Part shown: in pieces, positions 51,282-63,164 of the stretch
Layout: every line of letters begins with the position of its first letter
How positions within the stretch are numbered: the stretch's first letter is position 1
NCBI GenBank assembly: GCA_024362935.1
Contig: JANCRA010000025.1
Location: forward strand, 7,094,936 to 7,158,935
Length of the DNA stretch: 64,000 nt
Direction of reading: 5' to 3'
DNA from: Setophaga petechia
Taxonomy: Eukaryota; Chordata; Aves; Passeriformes; Parulidae
The notes under the pieces: model-generated
Told to the model about the DNA's origin: nothing
Databases searched by the model: none
The model's input: the letters and a program-made list of their open reading frames with translations, nothing else
Translations under genes and position numbers: made by a program

Positions 51282-51827
51282 ACCGACAAACCAAATGGGT
51301 GAGCATGTTACTCTGTAAATTTTTTAGAGGCAGTATTTTCAAAGTCAAGCACTATTTCAGCCTTCAAAAATGCACAAAAAAGGCCAAAAGCCGCCAGGAC
51401 AAAATACAAGAATGAATGTTTGCCTGCATCTTGACAAGCTCTTCTCAGTGTGGTCACACCCAGCTAGCACAGAACAAGCACCTTGCTTTGTGCAGGGTGT
51501 TAGACAGTCTCTAAACAGAATGTTTCATGCCATTTCTCCCAAATCACCAAGGCGCCTGACTTCCCTTCATGGGCTCTTTTAGATTTTAAGATTCTTCTGA
51601 TCTCAAATTTGAGAATGTAAAGTATCACTCATATCTAGCCTATAAAAAATGAAAGACCCAGTGTTATAATTTTATAGGTGTTATTTTCCAGATTCAAATA
51701 CAGCTCTTTCTTCACTCTTTTACCTTCTCTGCTCTCATAAGACACCAATAACAAAAGAAGACAGGAAAATAAAGTGACATATGAAATTCCTAAAAAACAT
51801 TAACATCAGTGTCCAGGCAATACTTAC

Positions 51828-51912
51828 AGTGATGCAGGAATCTTAGCAAAGAAAACAGACTTTTGCATCCAAGGTAAACCCTTCAGGCTGCTAACATTGC
51901 ACTGGGTATTTC
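51828..51912 (-). other. RESF1: Probable RESF1 5' UTR exon
   Basis: An 85-nt segment lies between a TTTTTCAG acceptor (to 51,913) and a CACT|GTAAGT donor, both consensus. It is in the right place and orientation to be a non-coding 5' exon of RESF1. It contains two ATGs: one opens a four-codon uORF (51,897), the other (51,868) would, if spliced directly to 46,575, open a 37-codon frame that overlaps the RESF1 start. Exon status is inferred from splice signals only. No CpG-island promoter is visible upstream within the window. Confidence 0.45.
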
Positions 51913-54375
51913 CTGAAAAATGATTGGGGATAAAACAAAATCACATCCTTGAATTAGACAAATGCTGAGGAAACTTAAGATATTTACATTTTCTGGGAAC
52001 ATAACTTGTAAGAGAGGCAAACAAGACTAAGATACCAACCATTAGTAACTGTAAAATCCTTGCCAGAGGAGGAACTTTGACTACATGCAGCACAAAACTT
52101 CAATAAGAGTAAAATCCTACCATTGTCACTGTCAAGATCAAAAAAAAAATAGGAACCCCTTGCAGAAGCCAGGCTGGAGACAAGGGGAGGGGTTCACTGC
52201 CATGTTAAGTCCTATAACTTATAATGGATATGAGGTTCTTGTAAGGCATTATTTGAGTTGTATGTTACAGGAATTATTATTAGAGGAACCCCACAGGATC
52301 ATCCCCAAGAATCACCTTTTGTTGTTTTGAGATACACTACACTAAAACATGCTCAAAGATAAAGGCCTTTAGATGACCAAGGTCCCCTGACTATTTCTTG
52401 GGGCAGCCCCAGAAATTTGGGATTAAACAGAAGTAGGCTGGTTATCAATCATTCTTTAGATGTAGCCCATGTGCCAGACAAAATCCTATGAGTTTGTCTT
52501 CCATCTGAGGCCCAGCTGCACCCACTAGTAGAAGAGTCCTGGCCCACTCAGAGCCCACTAGCATGGTGTCCAGCACCACATGGTCCTAGCTTGTCACTAT
52601 GGCCTCAAGTTAGAGGAGAAATGAGACAGATGAGACACTTATTTCTTCAAGCAGAATAGCTGAATCTTCACTGCACACAGCTTATTTTATCTGAGATCAA
52701 AAGGCACCATGTTGGAATCCAATACGTCAGAAAATCATTGAAACTCACTTCATTGCTTGGTAATGGTGAGAACACGTGTCCATCAAACTTTTTTCTTTCT
52801 AGGTATGTTTACATTTTTTCTTCATGGACTCTCACAGGATAAATTCCTTATTTTTGCAGGTGCAAACTGTTCTTTCACAAAAATAGATTGTTATGCAAAC
52901 TGATTCTCATTCTTATGATTCTTTTCTCATGAGAACTCAACAGGCCAGCTTAGCAAGAACAGCAAGGCCTAAACCATGTTTTACAACCTTTCTTTTATAT
53001 GGTTTTATCTATATGTACCGCCAACTATTTTCTGCTATGCTCATTCTGTCATCCCGCCTCCTCTGTCAGGATGCAGCCACAGTTACCACCAAACCCCTTG
53101 TGTCAGGGTAGTCAAAAACCCCCTTAAGCCTGTGCTAAAGGGTCCTGACCCAAGCAATCTTGAAAGCCTCTTTAGACCCAGGTATTCCAACCAGGCAGCA
53201 CACAGAGCCCCTTGCTGAAACACTTGTTTCACCAGCTTTTGCCAACAAGCCCCTATGCCGCACCTTTTCCCACCAGGGTTTGACCGAGGGCCCTAGTACC
53301 CCTCCCATCACTACATCAGCTGGAAACTCCTCAGCCCTTGGCTACCCACAGTGATCAGACACAGAGTTAGCACCCTAGGCAGAACCTGATGATCCTTCTC
53401 AGGTGCCATGGAAGGCACACCTTACAGAGACTTCCCACTTGGAGGTAGATGCCACCATCAATGGCATCATCATCTGTGTGTCCTCATGGACAGTCAAAAT
53501 TCTGCCTTCCGTTGATCACAAGGGAGGGGAACACTTCTGTCACCCTCTGCAGTAGTCCACAGGTTACAGATGCCACTTCAGCCCTTCCCAAGGTCAGTCA
53601 AGTGTGACTTCCCTAAGAGCCAGCCAGCCTGAGGATCTGTTTCTGAGAGGTTCTAACCTCCACTGTGGAGTAACTCCTATACAATTCTAGTCAGGTCTGC
53701 ACTGCATGCAGCTGCAGAGCTATGCACCACAAAGAGCAGGCAAGTAAAAACCTCTGCTGAGCTGAACCTTGCCCAGCTGGCTCAGTGACAGAGTTTATAT
53801 TTATGTACCTCTGTGTTACATGCCTTGTTTTTCACGGGACTACAGGTACGTGCCAGATAAGCAAGATGCAGTAAGCTACCAGAAAGAATGGTAACACACA
53901 GACTGCTTCAGGTAAGCTCCAAACAGTATGTCCTTTCACAAATATTCCACTCCAATAATTTGGCCACTCTTACTCAGTGAGGCCGTGCTGCAGATTATTC
54001 TAACTAAAAGGCATACAAAGCTTTTTAACTTCCACAGACAGAACCAGTCATAGACCAGACCTTCCCTGATGCTCCAGGGAAGAATCAAATTACAAACTCC
54101 TGGTACTTCTCAATCAAACTCCCCCTACTCTGGGGACTCTGAGAAGCACTTCCAGTGACCCATGCTGTTAACACCCTGTGATCCTGCAAGCCCCAAAATT
54201 CATCATGTCTCTGTAGAAGGATTCTTAGCAGAACAAGGCCATGCTATTCTCCTACAGGAATTGGATAACCCTGGCTTGCAGATTACAGAGTTACTTTGAA
54301 GATCATGTACTGGCCTCAAATAGATACAACAAGGAAGAATGAGCACTGTGCCAAGATGAAACCAGATGCCAAGCA

Positions 54376-54632
54376 TGTTGTGGGAACTGCTGATTTGGCA
54401 CACCTCAGCTAAAAATGCTTATGGCGTGACAACCAATCAGTAATTAACACATATGTGTGAATATAGCTACTTAACCAATGAGCTTTAAGCATTAGTGGTG
54501 TAAGACAGTGTATAGAGAAGGATAAATATGCCAAAGTTGCTGAACAAAGTAGGACGACAAGGACAACATTGGTGTGATTGTCGTTACTCGGCCGACTCTC
54601 CGGTCGGGACCTTCATCTTGTCTCTTTTCAGA
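54376..54632 (+). mobile_element. Possible LTR
   Basis: It begins TGTTGTGGGAACTGC. Two CCAAT boxes (AACCAATCAG, TAACCAATGAG) and a GATAAATAT box are followed by a CpG-bearing U5-like segment with a small inverted repeat around CTCGGCCGACTCTCCGG. The order suits a U3-R-U5 layout. No partner LTR or duplication was found. Confidence 0.4.
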
Positions 54633-55309
54633 GAACTGAAAAAACAGTGAGCATTCACTTGCACCCACTTCCCCTTTTAACAGCCCCAGCCAGTCAGCTC
54701 CCAAGTGCAGTGGGTCCTGGCATCTGACCAGGGCTACTGGAGCAGGACACTCTGCCTCCACGGGGGTAAAGCAGCTCAAACAATACCCTGATTGTAAAAG
54801 TTGTCAGTGATGGATGGAGAAGGGGGATCATGCTGCACTTGGTACAGAACAATGCTGAGACCAGCCTGATTCAATAATCTCCAAGTTGAACATTCTGAGG
54901 ATGTGAGGAACAATGTTTCCTGGCAGAAATCGACACAGGTGAGAATGTAAATAAGTTCTGATAAAGCAACAAAGAAGTGACAATATTGATAATTTACCTG
55001 ACACTGCTGAGCTAAAGGCTGCTGACCTGGAACAGTTGGCCCAGAAACATCTGACTGACAGTGGATCTCTATAAAAACCCAGTCCCAATTATTAACAGCA
55101 GAGACTTGTTACAAATACACAACTAGAGGCCTGGCACTGGGTGCTCCAATAGTCTATTTGCATTCAAAAGAACCAGCCAGGTTCACAAGTACTATGGTTT
55201 ACTAAATGCAACAGACACGGCTCTTTTGGAGTGCCAGCAGTATCTGCATAAACTGTAGAGAAGCTAAATATAGCCCTGACAATACAGTGGCAATCACAGG
55301 CTCAATTTC

Positions 55310-55780
55310 TCACGTCAAAACACTCAGCACAGCTGAGGATACAAGTCTCACCAAAAGGTGGTAAGACTTTCTGCAGAGGGCGAGGAAAATGCGTTCCTAC
55401 AATTTTCATGTCAAAGTCTCATCCCCCAGCTGAACACAAAATCAGGGTCCTTTTATACCTTATTAGCCATTATTGTGCTAAGTGGTGTGGGTGGTCAAAT
55501 CTCCTGTTCTTAGTGGTTGTGTCGTATGCAGTATTTCTTGGTAGGAGGCATACCTGGTAGCAGTTGTACAAAACATTTCCTGGTATTGAGACTGCGCTGC
55601 TCCTTTCCCACTTTACATTCCCACCCGATGCCATGGCAACAAAAACCTCCATCAGGTTTCCATGTCTGCTCTGATCACTGATGCTCTGATGTGTGGGGCC
55701 CATCTCATATTGAGCTTTGCTATTTTCTTCATTGTTTCATGGTTCGCACACTCTTAACATAGCCCCTTCTAGAAGTGTGT
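55310..55780 (-). mobile_element. Possible LTR
   Basis: On the minus strand a TATAAAA box (55,451-55,457) is followed by two U5-style hairpins: AAGTCTTACCA / TGGTGAGACTT with one G-T pair, and CTCAGC / GCTGAG. These features suggest an LTR promoter and leader. The ends and family are unresolved. Confidence 0.4.
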
Positions 55781-56299
55781 GTGGAGATTCCTCCTTTGAG
55801 TGGGGACACCTCCAAGGTTATTTCCTGAAGCTGAGTTAAAGAGCTATGCCCACAGACATTGGTATAAGTGAGCAACATCAATCTCTACCTGATTATTTTG
55901 CCAGCTTTATTGTCACTGTAATTATAGTTAACTATCTATACTGCGTAGTAATTCATTCTGATGAAGCTCCTTTAGTCTAACTAGCATTATGATCAAAATC
56001 ATCACTATTAGCAACATATAAATATTTTTTTCATATTGGTTTACCTTCCCTTATCCTGTGTGATAAAGCTGTATAAAGATTCAACTACACCTGTGGAATT
56101 CTTTAGACATAAACCTCTGAGTAAGTTTGGAGCTAGGACTGGATCCAGCCACACCAAGACTCCTCTCTGAGGAGGAGTTTAGAAAGAAACCAGATCTTTT
56201 CTGCACCCTGTGACTCAACAGGATGTGATAAACCTTGGGTGAAGCTTCCATTCTGCCTGTGACAGCTACCTAGGCATAAATTTTGCCCCCTCTCTGCCT

Positions 56300-56480
56300 C
56301 ATACTGCAGTCACAAAAGCTGCCAAAACCATCAAGGCCATTTATCTTTCCTCTTATCTATGCACAGTCAGTTTGGACAGTAAAGACATTACAGCAGTGTC
56401 CCACCCACCAGGCCTACCAAGCTCACTTTGCTTGTACTTGGAATGGCATTACTTATACCTTACTAATTTACGTGCACTAA
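56300..56480 (+). pseudogene. Possible ERV pol scrap
   Basis: One frame contains AHFACTWNGITYTLL, reminiscent of the FAFTWNGxQYT motif in ERVL-type reverse transcriptase. No catalytic YxDD motif follows. It is a weak, short match. Confidence 0.25.
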
Positions 56481-57399
56481 TTATACCTTTACTCATTTAC
56501 CTGCAGGCTATGGCTATAGTCCTGCCATTGATGCTAAGGTAGCTCCAGCAGTATTAGCTGAAATTTCTCCCACTCCTGATGTCTCTCATGGCCATTATCT
56601 TGCTGGCTTTCCTACTACATATAGATGGGAATCTTACACAAGAAATTATTCCAAATTTCAGCCCTTAAAGAACACCAGGATTTTTTTATCTTCCTGGTAA
56701 ATGCCAGGGTCCTGCCCAGAATGTGCAGCATTGGGGTAACTTTTAAAGGAATCTTTTAGCATGCCAGTACCAAAGGTATTTCTGAAAGTGTCTTGCAGTC
56801 TTTTTTTCTTTACTCAATGTACCCACTCCTGCAAATGCAAATATCAAGTCTTCTAGGTTCTAAATTTTTGTCATGAAAGGCCCAGATTTTAGTCAGCTGG
56901 GCTACTCTCTCTATCCTTGCTGTGCACACATTGCATCTGGGACTGGAATATGAGCCACAAACACTTCCAACCCTTCTCCTAAAAATATTCCATGATATCA
57001 GTATCTGTATGTGCAATGGTATATAATAAGCATTAATTATAATTATTAAGCTAAGCAACTCATCAAATAGCTGCACCCTCACAACTTATGTGCAATGCAA
57101 CACACACTGATGACAGAGGGAAGAGGTAACTGTACTACCACTCTTAGAGTCAATAAAATGGATTAACTGTAGTCAGAGGAATGAGCTCAACTCCTTGACC
57201 AAATTATTGACAGTTTGGCTCAGGATCACAAGGAGGTAAAGGCCTAGGCCATGACCAGGTCAGGCACTTTGCTAGTTCCAATCTATTCTTTGAAAACCCA
57301 CATAGGAACAGGGAGACAAAGAGCTTTGATGCATGAGTTGGGAACACCAGCCAAGGGAGTAAGACATCAATAGCAGGTAGTTCTTCCAGAACTAATTAG

Positions 57400-57800
57400 T
57401 AAGGAACAAATGAAGTTGTGGGTGCAAGGAATTTCATGGAAATTCCAGGACATTTAATTTGACTGCAAGCCAACCATTTTATTCCACAAATATGAAAGCC
57501 CAGGTGAGCTTTTTTTTGATCTCACCCGGCTGCACCATTGTAACCTCTCCTTGAGCTGGGTCACCTCTAAGTTTCTCCTGGAGGAGAAACTTAGATCTCA
57601 GGTGATTGATATTGTGCATAACTTTGTATCATAGAGCATTAAGATAATGTATTAATACTTTTGAATTATTATTGTTACTATATCTGTACAGTAAGATTAA
57701 ACCTCACCAGGGCACTTTCTGAAGCGTCACTTTTACATCATTTTACTTCAATAAAACCACTTTCCCAGCTATCTGTGTCAGTGGTTCTTTAAGTGGTCTA
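57400..57800 (+). mobile_element. Probable LTR 3' portion
   Basis: An AATAAAACCAC signal at about 57,752 follows AT-rich sequence and is followed by TCTGTGTCAGTGGTTC, a typical R/U5 arrangement. A 13-bp inverted repeat lies upstream (57,567-57,594). The extent is approximate. Confidence 0.4.
57567..57594. repeat. 28-bp inverted repeat
   Basis: CTAAGTTTCTCCT and AGGAGAAACTTAG are exact reverse complements separated by GG. It would form a 13-bp stem. Confidence 0.9.
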
Positions 57801-58529
57801 AATCTCTGCAATAAGTGTAACTGAGGCACTCACAATAGCTCTAAAATATTCTTATTCATTGCGACAAGCTCCCTTTAATAGAGTCAAAACCCTATAAAAT
57901 GTGCATTTCAGTGCCAGCCACTGTGATCACAGCTATTTTGTACCTCTGCAGAATGTAGTTCAGCAAACAGAAGATTCTAAGAACTGAAAGGACAAAAGTT
58001 CAGCTGCAGGCCAGCAAAATTTTGCTCCCCTGTTTCTGTTCCTGGACTTGTAGTGGCATGTCTCATTTAACCTAAAGTATTTAAATCTAATTCAGCACAT
58101 CTGATTTATGGTGTTATAGAAAAACAGCCTGAATCAACTAAACACACACAAAGAAAGGAGTACATAAACATCCATAATTCTCATTTTCCTCTCTTTATAA
58201 CTGTATTTTAGATACATTTCAGATGCGACATTTTGGATGTCACAATAGCACCAGCACACAGGAGTTTTCCTGCCCCAAAATTCTTTACAGTTACATGAGA
58301 GAATTTGTTGGAAGTTGCCTTAATCTCAGATTGCCAATCAAACACAGAATGTTTACAGTAAACTTAAGTACATGTAGACCAGTAGTCACTTCTCTTTGCA
58401 AATTCCCATCTCACCACTTCCAACAGGGTATTTCCCCCTTTTACCTATTGACTTCTGACAAATCCTGATGGGACTCATCCAATAGTCTTTAAAGAGCTGC
58501 TGATGTCATCACAAGTCTCTCTTGATGGT

Positions 58530-58855
58530 TTTTGAATGATCCTGGGAGTCTGGAGAAGTCCCAGCTGATTGGAAGCTGGCGAACGTTGCCCCAGTTTTCA
58601 AGAAAGGCAAGAAGGAGGACCCTGGGAAGCAGAGACGTGTCAGTGTCATTTCAGGGTCTGGTAAAATCATGGAAGACATTTTTCTGAAAGGTACTGAAAA
58701 ACACTTGGAGGACAATCATCAGTCACAGCCAGCACAGCTTCATGAAGGGAAAGTCAGCTTGTCACACCTGACTTCCTTCTAAAACAGGGTTACCCACCTA
58801 GCTGATCTAGGAAAGCCAGTACATTAATCTTTCTGGACTTCAGTAAAATGTTTAT
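58530..58855 (+). mobile_element. CR1 LINE reverse-transcriptase fragment
   Basis: The plus strand translates to ADWKLANVAPVFKKGKKEDP-like CR1 reverse transcriptase, then GKIMEDIFLK, and later sequence equivalent to the SQHGFMKGKSCLTNL and FLDFSKAF motifs with frameshifts. It is an internal, inactive fragment. Confidence 0.85.
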
Positions 58856-59584
58856 AGGATGGCTATGTTTTACTCCTGCAGCCTTCATGTTGCATCAGGC
58901 TGTCCTTCCCAGCCTTCCTTTTTGTTTTTAACATTGTCTCCTCCCAAGACCAGGACTCTCAATGTGATTTTAATCAGTGTTATCCAATACTGAATAAACA
59001 GTATTTCTCAGTTTGTTAGTGGGTTTTTCTCTTTGGAGATGAAGTGAGCACACTTCATTCCCACAGTCTTAAAAGTCTAGGTGCTCAGGTGGAGCTTTCT
59101 CTAGCCTTTGGCATGCCTTTTGGCTCTACTGGCAACTCGAGAAGCTGCATTTCCCAATCAAAAACTATTTCATAGTGAATTTTGCAACACTTGCCTGCAG
59201 GCACACTGTTGAGCCCAGAGAAGCAGAGCAGGCCAGCTCCCTGTGTGTGGCAGGACATGACTCCCTACCACAGATGGCTGGTACACATGAAGAGCTATCC
59301 CAGGCAAGGCCAAAGGCCTGGCAGGGGTCATCGCTGCCAGAAGGGCTGAGACCCCCAACTAAAAATCAACATCTTGGTCTGGAGAGAAGATGTGGGAAGA
59401 GATTAAGAAAAGTAAATGTCATTGACCAAGACACTGCTCTTTACAACTGTAAAAGCCACACAAATTATTACAGAGATGGAAACCTCTCACACATTCCCTG
59501 GAAACGTGTATGGTGGCTTCTCCTATGAAGCTTGAATGCATCTTTGTAGATACTTTTCCGGAAATTGAGAGGAAAGATTTGATG

Positions 59585-59649
59585 TAAGATTCAATGGATC
59601 TTACCATCCAATCCATCAGCAACTGGATGGTAAAATACATTGAATCTTA
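59585..59649. ncRNA. miRNA-precursor-like hairpin (candidate)
   Basis: A 65-nt inverted repeat has 26-nt arms and a 13-nt loop. The outer 12 bp (TAAGATTCAATG / CATTGAATCTTA) and inner 10 bp (TTACCATCCA / TGGATGGTAA) pair perfectly; four bases between them give two mismatches and two pairs. The shape fits a pre-miRNA or a small inverted-repeat element. No homology to a known miRNA was recognised and expression is unknown; neither strand is preferred by the sequence. Confidence 0.3.
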
Positions 59650-60389
59650 ATCTATATTATTTCTTTGCCAGCTGTAACATAGCTACCTCAATCACACAGC
59701 ATTGTCTATCTACTAGCAGTGTCTCTTTATGCTGTGCGGTAACAAGTCTGGTTGAAGTCTTATGTCTGCTTTCCTTGGTCTAGTCAACAAATCATTCATT
59801 TTGTAATAGACCTAATTGGCCATTTTTAAGAACTTGCAAAATGAGAATGAGTTTTGGGGTGTTGGCCACCTCAATTAAGTTACTGTCTACTGTCAAGGGC
59901 TGGGGCAGAGGCAGGGCCTGGTTTAAAGTGCCCTCTCCATTGGTGTGGAGAGGGTGGTCCTGTGTGGTGATCCCAGCCCACCAGCAGTGCCCAGCTGAGG
60001 CCAGAAGGCTCCAAGACTTTGCCTTGCTGTCTTCTGCCCAGGAGAAGGCAAAGTTCCTCCACAAGTTCCAGCCCTTGACTGAGTTCAGCCACCAGAGAGA
60101 TAAAGGGAGAAGACAGGGCTGCTGCCATTTCCCCTTTGTCTCCCCTGTAGCAGGCACAATCTTGGGAAGCCATCACTTTGCCATTTTGAGTTCCTCTTCG
60201 TTCCCTGGGACTCTGGGAGATTTCAGCAACTTCCTAAAAAACTGGTGCTCTTACTGATATGTTCTGCCTGTTGTTATTTTGGGGTTTTTTTAATAAACTG
60301 TTATTTTTCCATATTGGTGGAAGTGGATTGGTTAAAACTAAGGGGAAGTAATTCATTTTAGAGTGTTCCCCAAAACTGTCTTAAATGCA

Positions 60390-60510
60390 GGTTGGTCAAG
60401 CAGGACCTGCCTTTCACAAGCTCATGCTGGCTGGGCCGGATTCCCTGGCTGTCCTAGAGGTGCCATGTGATGCCATTCAAGATGATCTACTCCATGACCT
60501 TCCTCAGTAC
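60390..60510 (-). mobile_element. CR1 fragment, reverse orientation
   Basis: The plus strand reads GGTTGGTCAAGCAGGACCTG, then CTCATGCTGGCTGG and ATCTACTCCATGACCTTCC, the antisense of the CR1 ORF2 region encoding the GKSCLTNL-type motif and its upstream part. Short, truncated at both ends. Confidence 0.75.
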
Positions 60511-61299
60511 AAAAGGCTGTAACTGCTATTGTAGTGCACTATTGATTAATTGGTATTTTCAAAACTAGCTTAATAATCGTCAAGAAGAGATTGGGTTTGG
60601 TCACCCTCACTCGTGACCATGGGCAAATCTCTTTCACTCAGCCTCAAGGAGTTACCACAAGAAGCATCCCCACTTAAAGGAAGAATCTCCACACACTCTC
60701 CTAAAAGGAATGTGCTAGAAATCCCTACCATAAAAAGACAGCTTTGACTTTTATACGATAACATGGTTGACAGTCATGACCTACATTGCTAGGCTAGCTC
60801 AGCAGAGCATAATTCATTTAAAATACATGATCAGTACTACCACTCATTGGTTCCTTTTATCAGGAAACATCTGTCTCCCACATCCATGTCAGTGCCAGTT
60901 CCCATCAGGAAACACCAGTTTCTTAACATCCTCATATTGTTTAATTTTGAGGTGTTTGAGTCAGGCTGATGTCAGCATTCTTCAACATCAAAAAAAGCAC
61001 GGTCACCCTCCCTCCATCACTGGTGACTTTTGCAAGTAGGGCAAAGTTCAAGCTGTTTCAACCCCACTTAAACAAAAATAACATCCTACTATGCTTACAG
61101 ATTTTCAATTTTAGTGATGTTTGATGCAGGACTACAGCTGCAGATTTCTACTTATTACACTTCATAGTAAACACAGCAAAATGTTGAAGTACTAAGGCCT
61201 GAACAACAGCCCTTGGGCCAAAGCTGATCTCTAGAAGAACCTTCCAACCAAATGTTCTATGTATCTGCTCATTGGCAAAACATGGTTTCAGTATTTAGA

Positions 61300-61690
61300 A
61301 CCCAGGCAAGGCCAAATCTAGCCTTGGTTGGGAGTACAGGATTAAAGACAACTCCCTTGGTTTGTCCTTGAGCCCTGGCCAGGCTTTGGAAGAAACCCAG
61401 CAGGAGAAATAAAAAAACAGATGTTCCTGCACTAGAAGTTATGGTAGCTTGTTTATTTAGCAGAATAAAAATGGGACTCTCTCACAGCGAAGTGGGAAGC
61501 CTCATTTCCTGTGGGTGGAAACATCTGCAGGATTTCCCAGTTACCAGGAGTGGCTCTCCAGTCCTTTGCTGCGACAGTAGGTTCCCCTAGCTGATGCTTA
61601 AATTATCTTCTATTTCTGTAATTCTTTGCAGTTTCATATTGCATTAAATTACCCTCATTCCTTAAGTTGGTGTCTGTGTCTTTTACAACC
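61300..61690 (+). mobile_element. Family C element (LTR-like), copy 1
   Basis: This block shares an extended match with the reverse complement of 63,165-63,620. Common segments are CTTGAGCCCTGGCCAGGCTT, AGCTTGTTTATT, GGACTCTCTCACAGCGAAG-like sequence, ATTTCCCAGTTACCA and TGTAATTCTTTGCA, ending near TAAGTTGGTGTCTGTGT. The terminal segment looks like an LTR R/U5, but the family is not identified. Confidence 0.65.
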
Positions 61691-62590
61691 CTGCCCACGG
61701 CAAAACAAATTTAGAAAAAGAACTAAACGAGCATCAATCTCTGAACATGCCTTAAATCCTAGTAGGAACTCAAAAATTCTGCAGTTGAGGAATTACAATT
61801 TTGTAATTGCATTTTAGGACTTTTTCAGGGGATAGTACAAAAACCAAAAATCGAGGAAAAGGCATGCCATGGCATCTGGCAATGGTCCCAATCTGCTCTC
61901 CTAAAGCTACTAATTGCACCCAGCAACACTGCCATAAGTGTTATGGGAACTGTGGTCACAGTCAAGGGGTCAAGAATAAAGAAGTCATTCTTCTCAGCAC
62001 AAATGAGCTAATGGAGATAAACACCATTCCACATATCAACAACCAGAAGCACTAGATACAGAAAAATCTGAATTTGTCATAAGCAACATCTAAACTGAGC
62101 TCCAAGAGGTTATTCTGAAAGGCAAAAGGGACTCTTCTGCAAGCACTATGGACACATCAGGCATTTGGAGGAACCATGCTTCACAAGGAATTTTAACATT
62201 CTAGTTCTCCATGGTACCATGCAACACGCCAAGACCAACAAAAGTGATGCCATTGTTCAGAGCAAAATTAAATATTCAAGATTGTATTTGTTTGCTTCAT
62301 TGTATTGACCAAGGATTTCCTGCTTTTGAATAATAGCTGTAAGCCTGAGAAAGCAATTTTAGACAGAAAAGATTTGTGAGGAAAAGGCATTAATAACAGG
62401 GACTGGACTCATCAAACAAATTGACATCATCAAATATTCCATTCAGAATCCTACAGATGAAAGCTTTTCTAATGGTAGCATCAGACTCCTTTATACAGGA
62501 ATATCCTTGCCTCTGCAGAAAAGTTATGTATATAACTGAAACACATGGCTGTAAGTATTATCTATAGCTCATGCTTTCCTGGTTGTGAAT

Positions 62591-62641
62591 ATTACTATGA
62601 TGGAAGATTACTATGATGGAAGAAGATTACTACGATGGAAG
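62591..62641. repeat. Three tandem ATTACTATGATGGAAG units
   Basis: 16-bp units start at 62,591, 62,607 and 62,626; the second is followed by an AAG insertion and the third has one C for T change. Confidence 0.85.
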
Positions 62642-62826
62642 CTGAAGATGAAGCAGACTCCTAAGCTGCCTTGTCTTGGATGGAACAACATTTTTAGAAA
62701 ATACCTACACTCCTACACCTCAACTGCAAATTTCTATCTACCATCACACTGGTCTGCCAGAGGACATGGTCAGCACAAAAGACACAAGTGTTGCCTTCTG
62801 CTGGAAGGCAGGCAACCTGGTTTCAA

Positions 62827-63159
62827 TGAGCAGCACGGCGACCCCAAACCCTCCTGGGTCGCTCGGGCCAATAACAGACGCTGACACCAGTATGGTGGAC
62901 GGTTAAAGGCCTTTATTATCTCATCTCGAGGGGTTTTATAGACTAAAGGGCTCCTCTACATCAGAAGGGGGTCTGGCAGTGCCTTCTAGGGTTAGTAAGG
63001 AGTGGAAAGTTACTGGCATCTCTATGTTAGAGGGGGCTACATTTTTGGCTACATTCCGAGGGCGATCATTATCTCTGGGGATTAGGGGGAGAAGGGTCCT
63101 GTAACTTTCCGTCACATCCCGAGATCTTGCGACACGCCTGTCCCTGCCTACCACACACA
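62827..63159 (-). mobile_element. LTR with TATA box and polyadenylation signal
   Basis: On the minus strand it starts TGTGTGGTAGGCAGG, has TCTATAAAACCCC as a TATA box near 62,940, AATAAAGGCC about 25 bp further as the polyadenylation signal, and a CpG-rich U5 ending GCCGTGCTGCTCA. The compact U3-R-U5 order is convincing. It abuts the family C copy on its upstream side. No target-site duplication was resolved. Confidence 0.7.
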
Positions 63160-63164
63160 AGCAC

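Larger units (their letters stand above)
46576..51827 (-). other. RESF1: RESF1 5' intron
   Basis: The intron ends at a poly-pyrimidine TTTTTTTTTTTTTAG acceptor just upstream of the coding exon, leaving 38 nt of 5' UTR (46,538-46,575) before the ATG. It begins at the ACT|GTAAGT donor of the 51.8-kb exon. Much of it (47.39-51.28 kb) is an antisense ERV remnant. The stretch 46,576-47,385 is AT-rich with nothing else recognised, and 51,282-51,827 shows no element. Additional 5' UTR exons inside it cannot be excluded. Confidence 0.6.

Noticed and set aside
53000..53560. Possible processed pseudogene in a Pro/Ser-rich open stretch
   Set aside because: No recognisable protein match, poly(A) tail or flanking duplication was seen.
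59792..60257. Overlapping 121- and 138-residue open frames on opposite strands
   Set aside because: No recognisable domain, start context or splice support; likely chance openness in a GC-richer patch.
61807..62055. 82-residue frame with a Cys/His cluster (CTQQHCHKCYGNCGH)
   Set aside because: It suggests a zinc knuckle at first sight, but the spacing fits neither CCHC nor C2H2 and no flanking homology was found.
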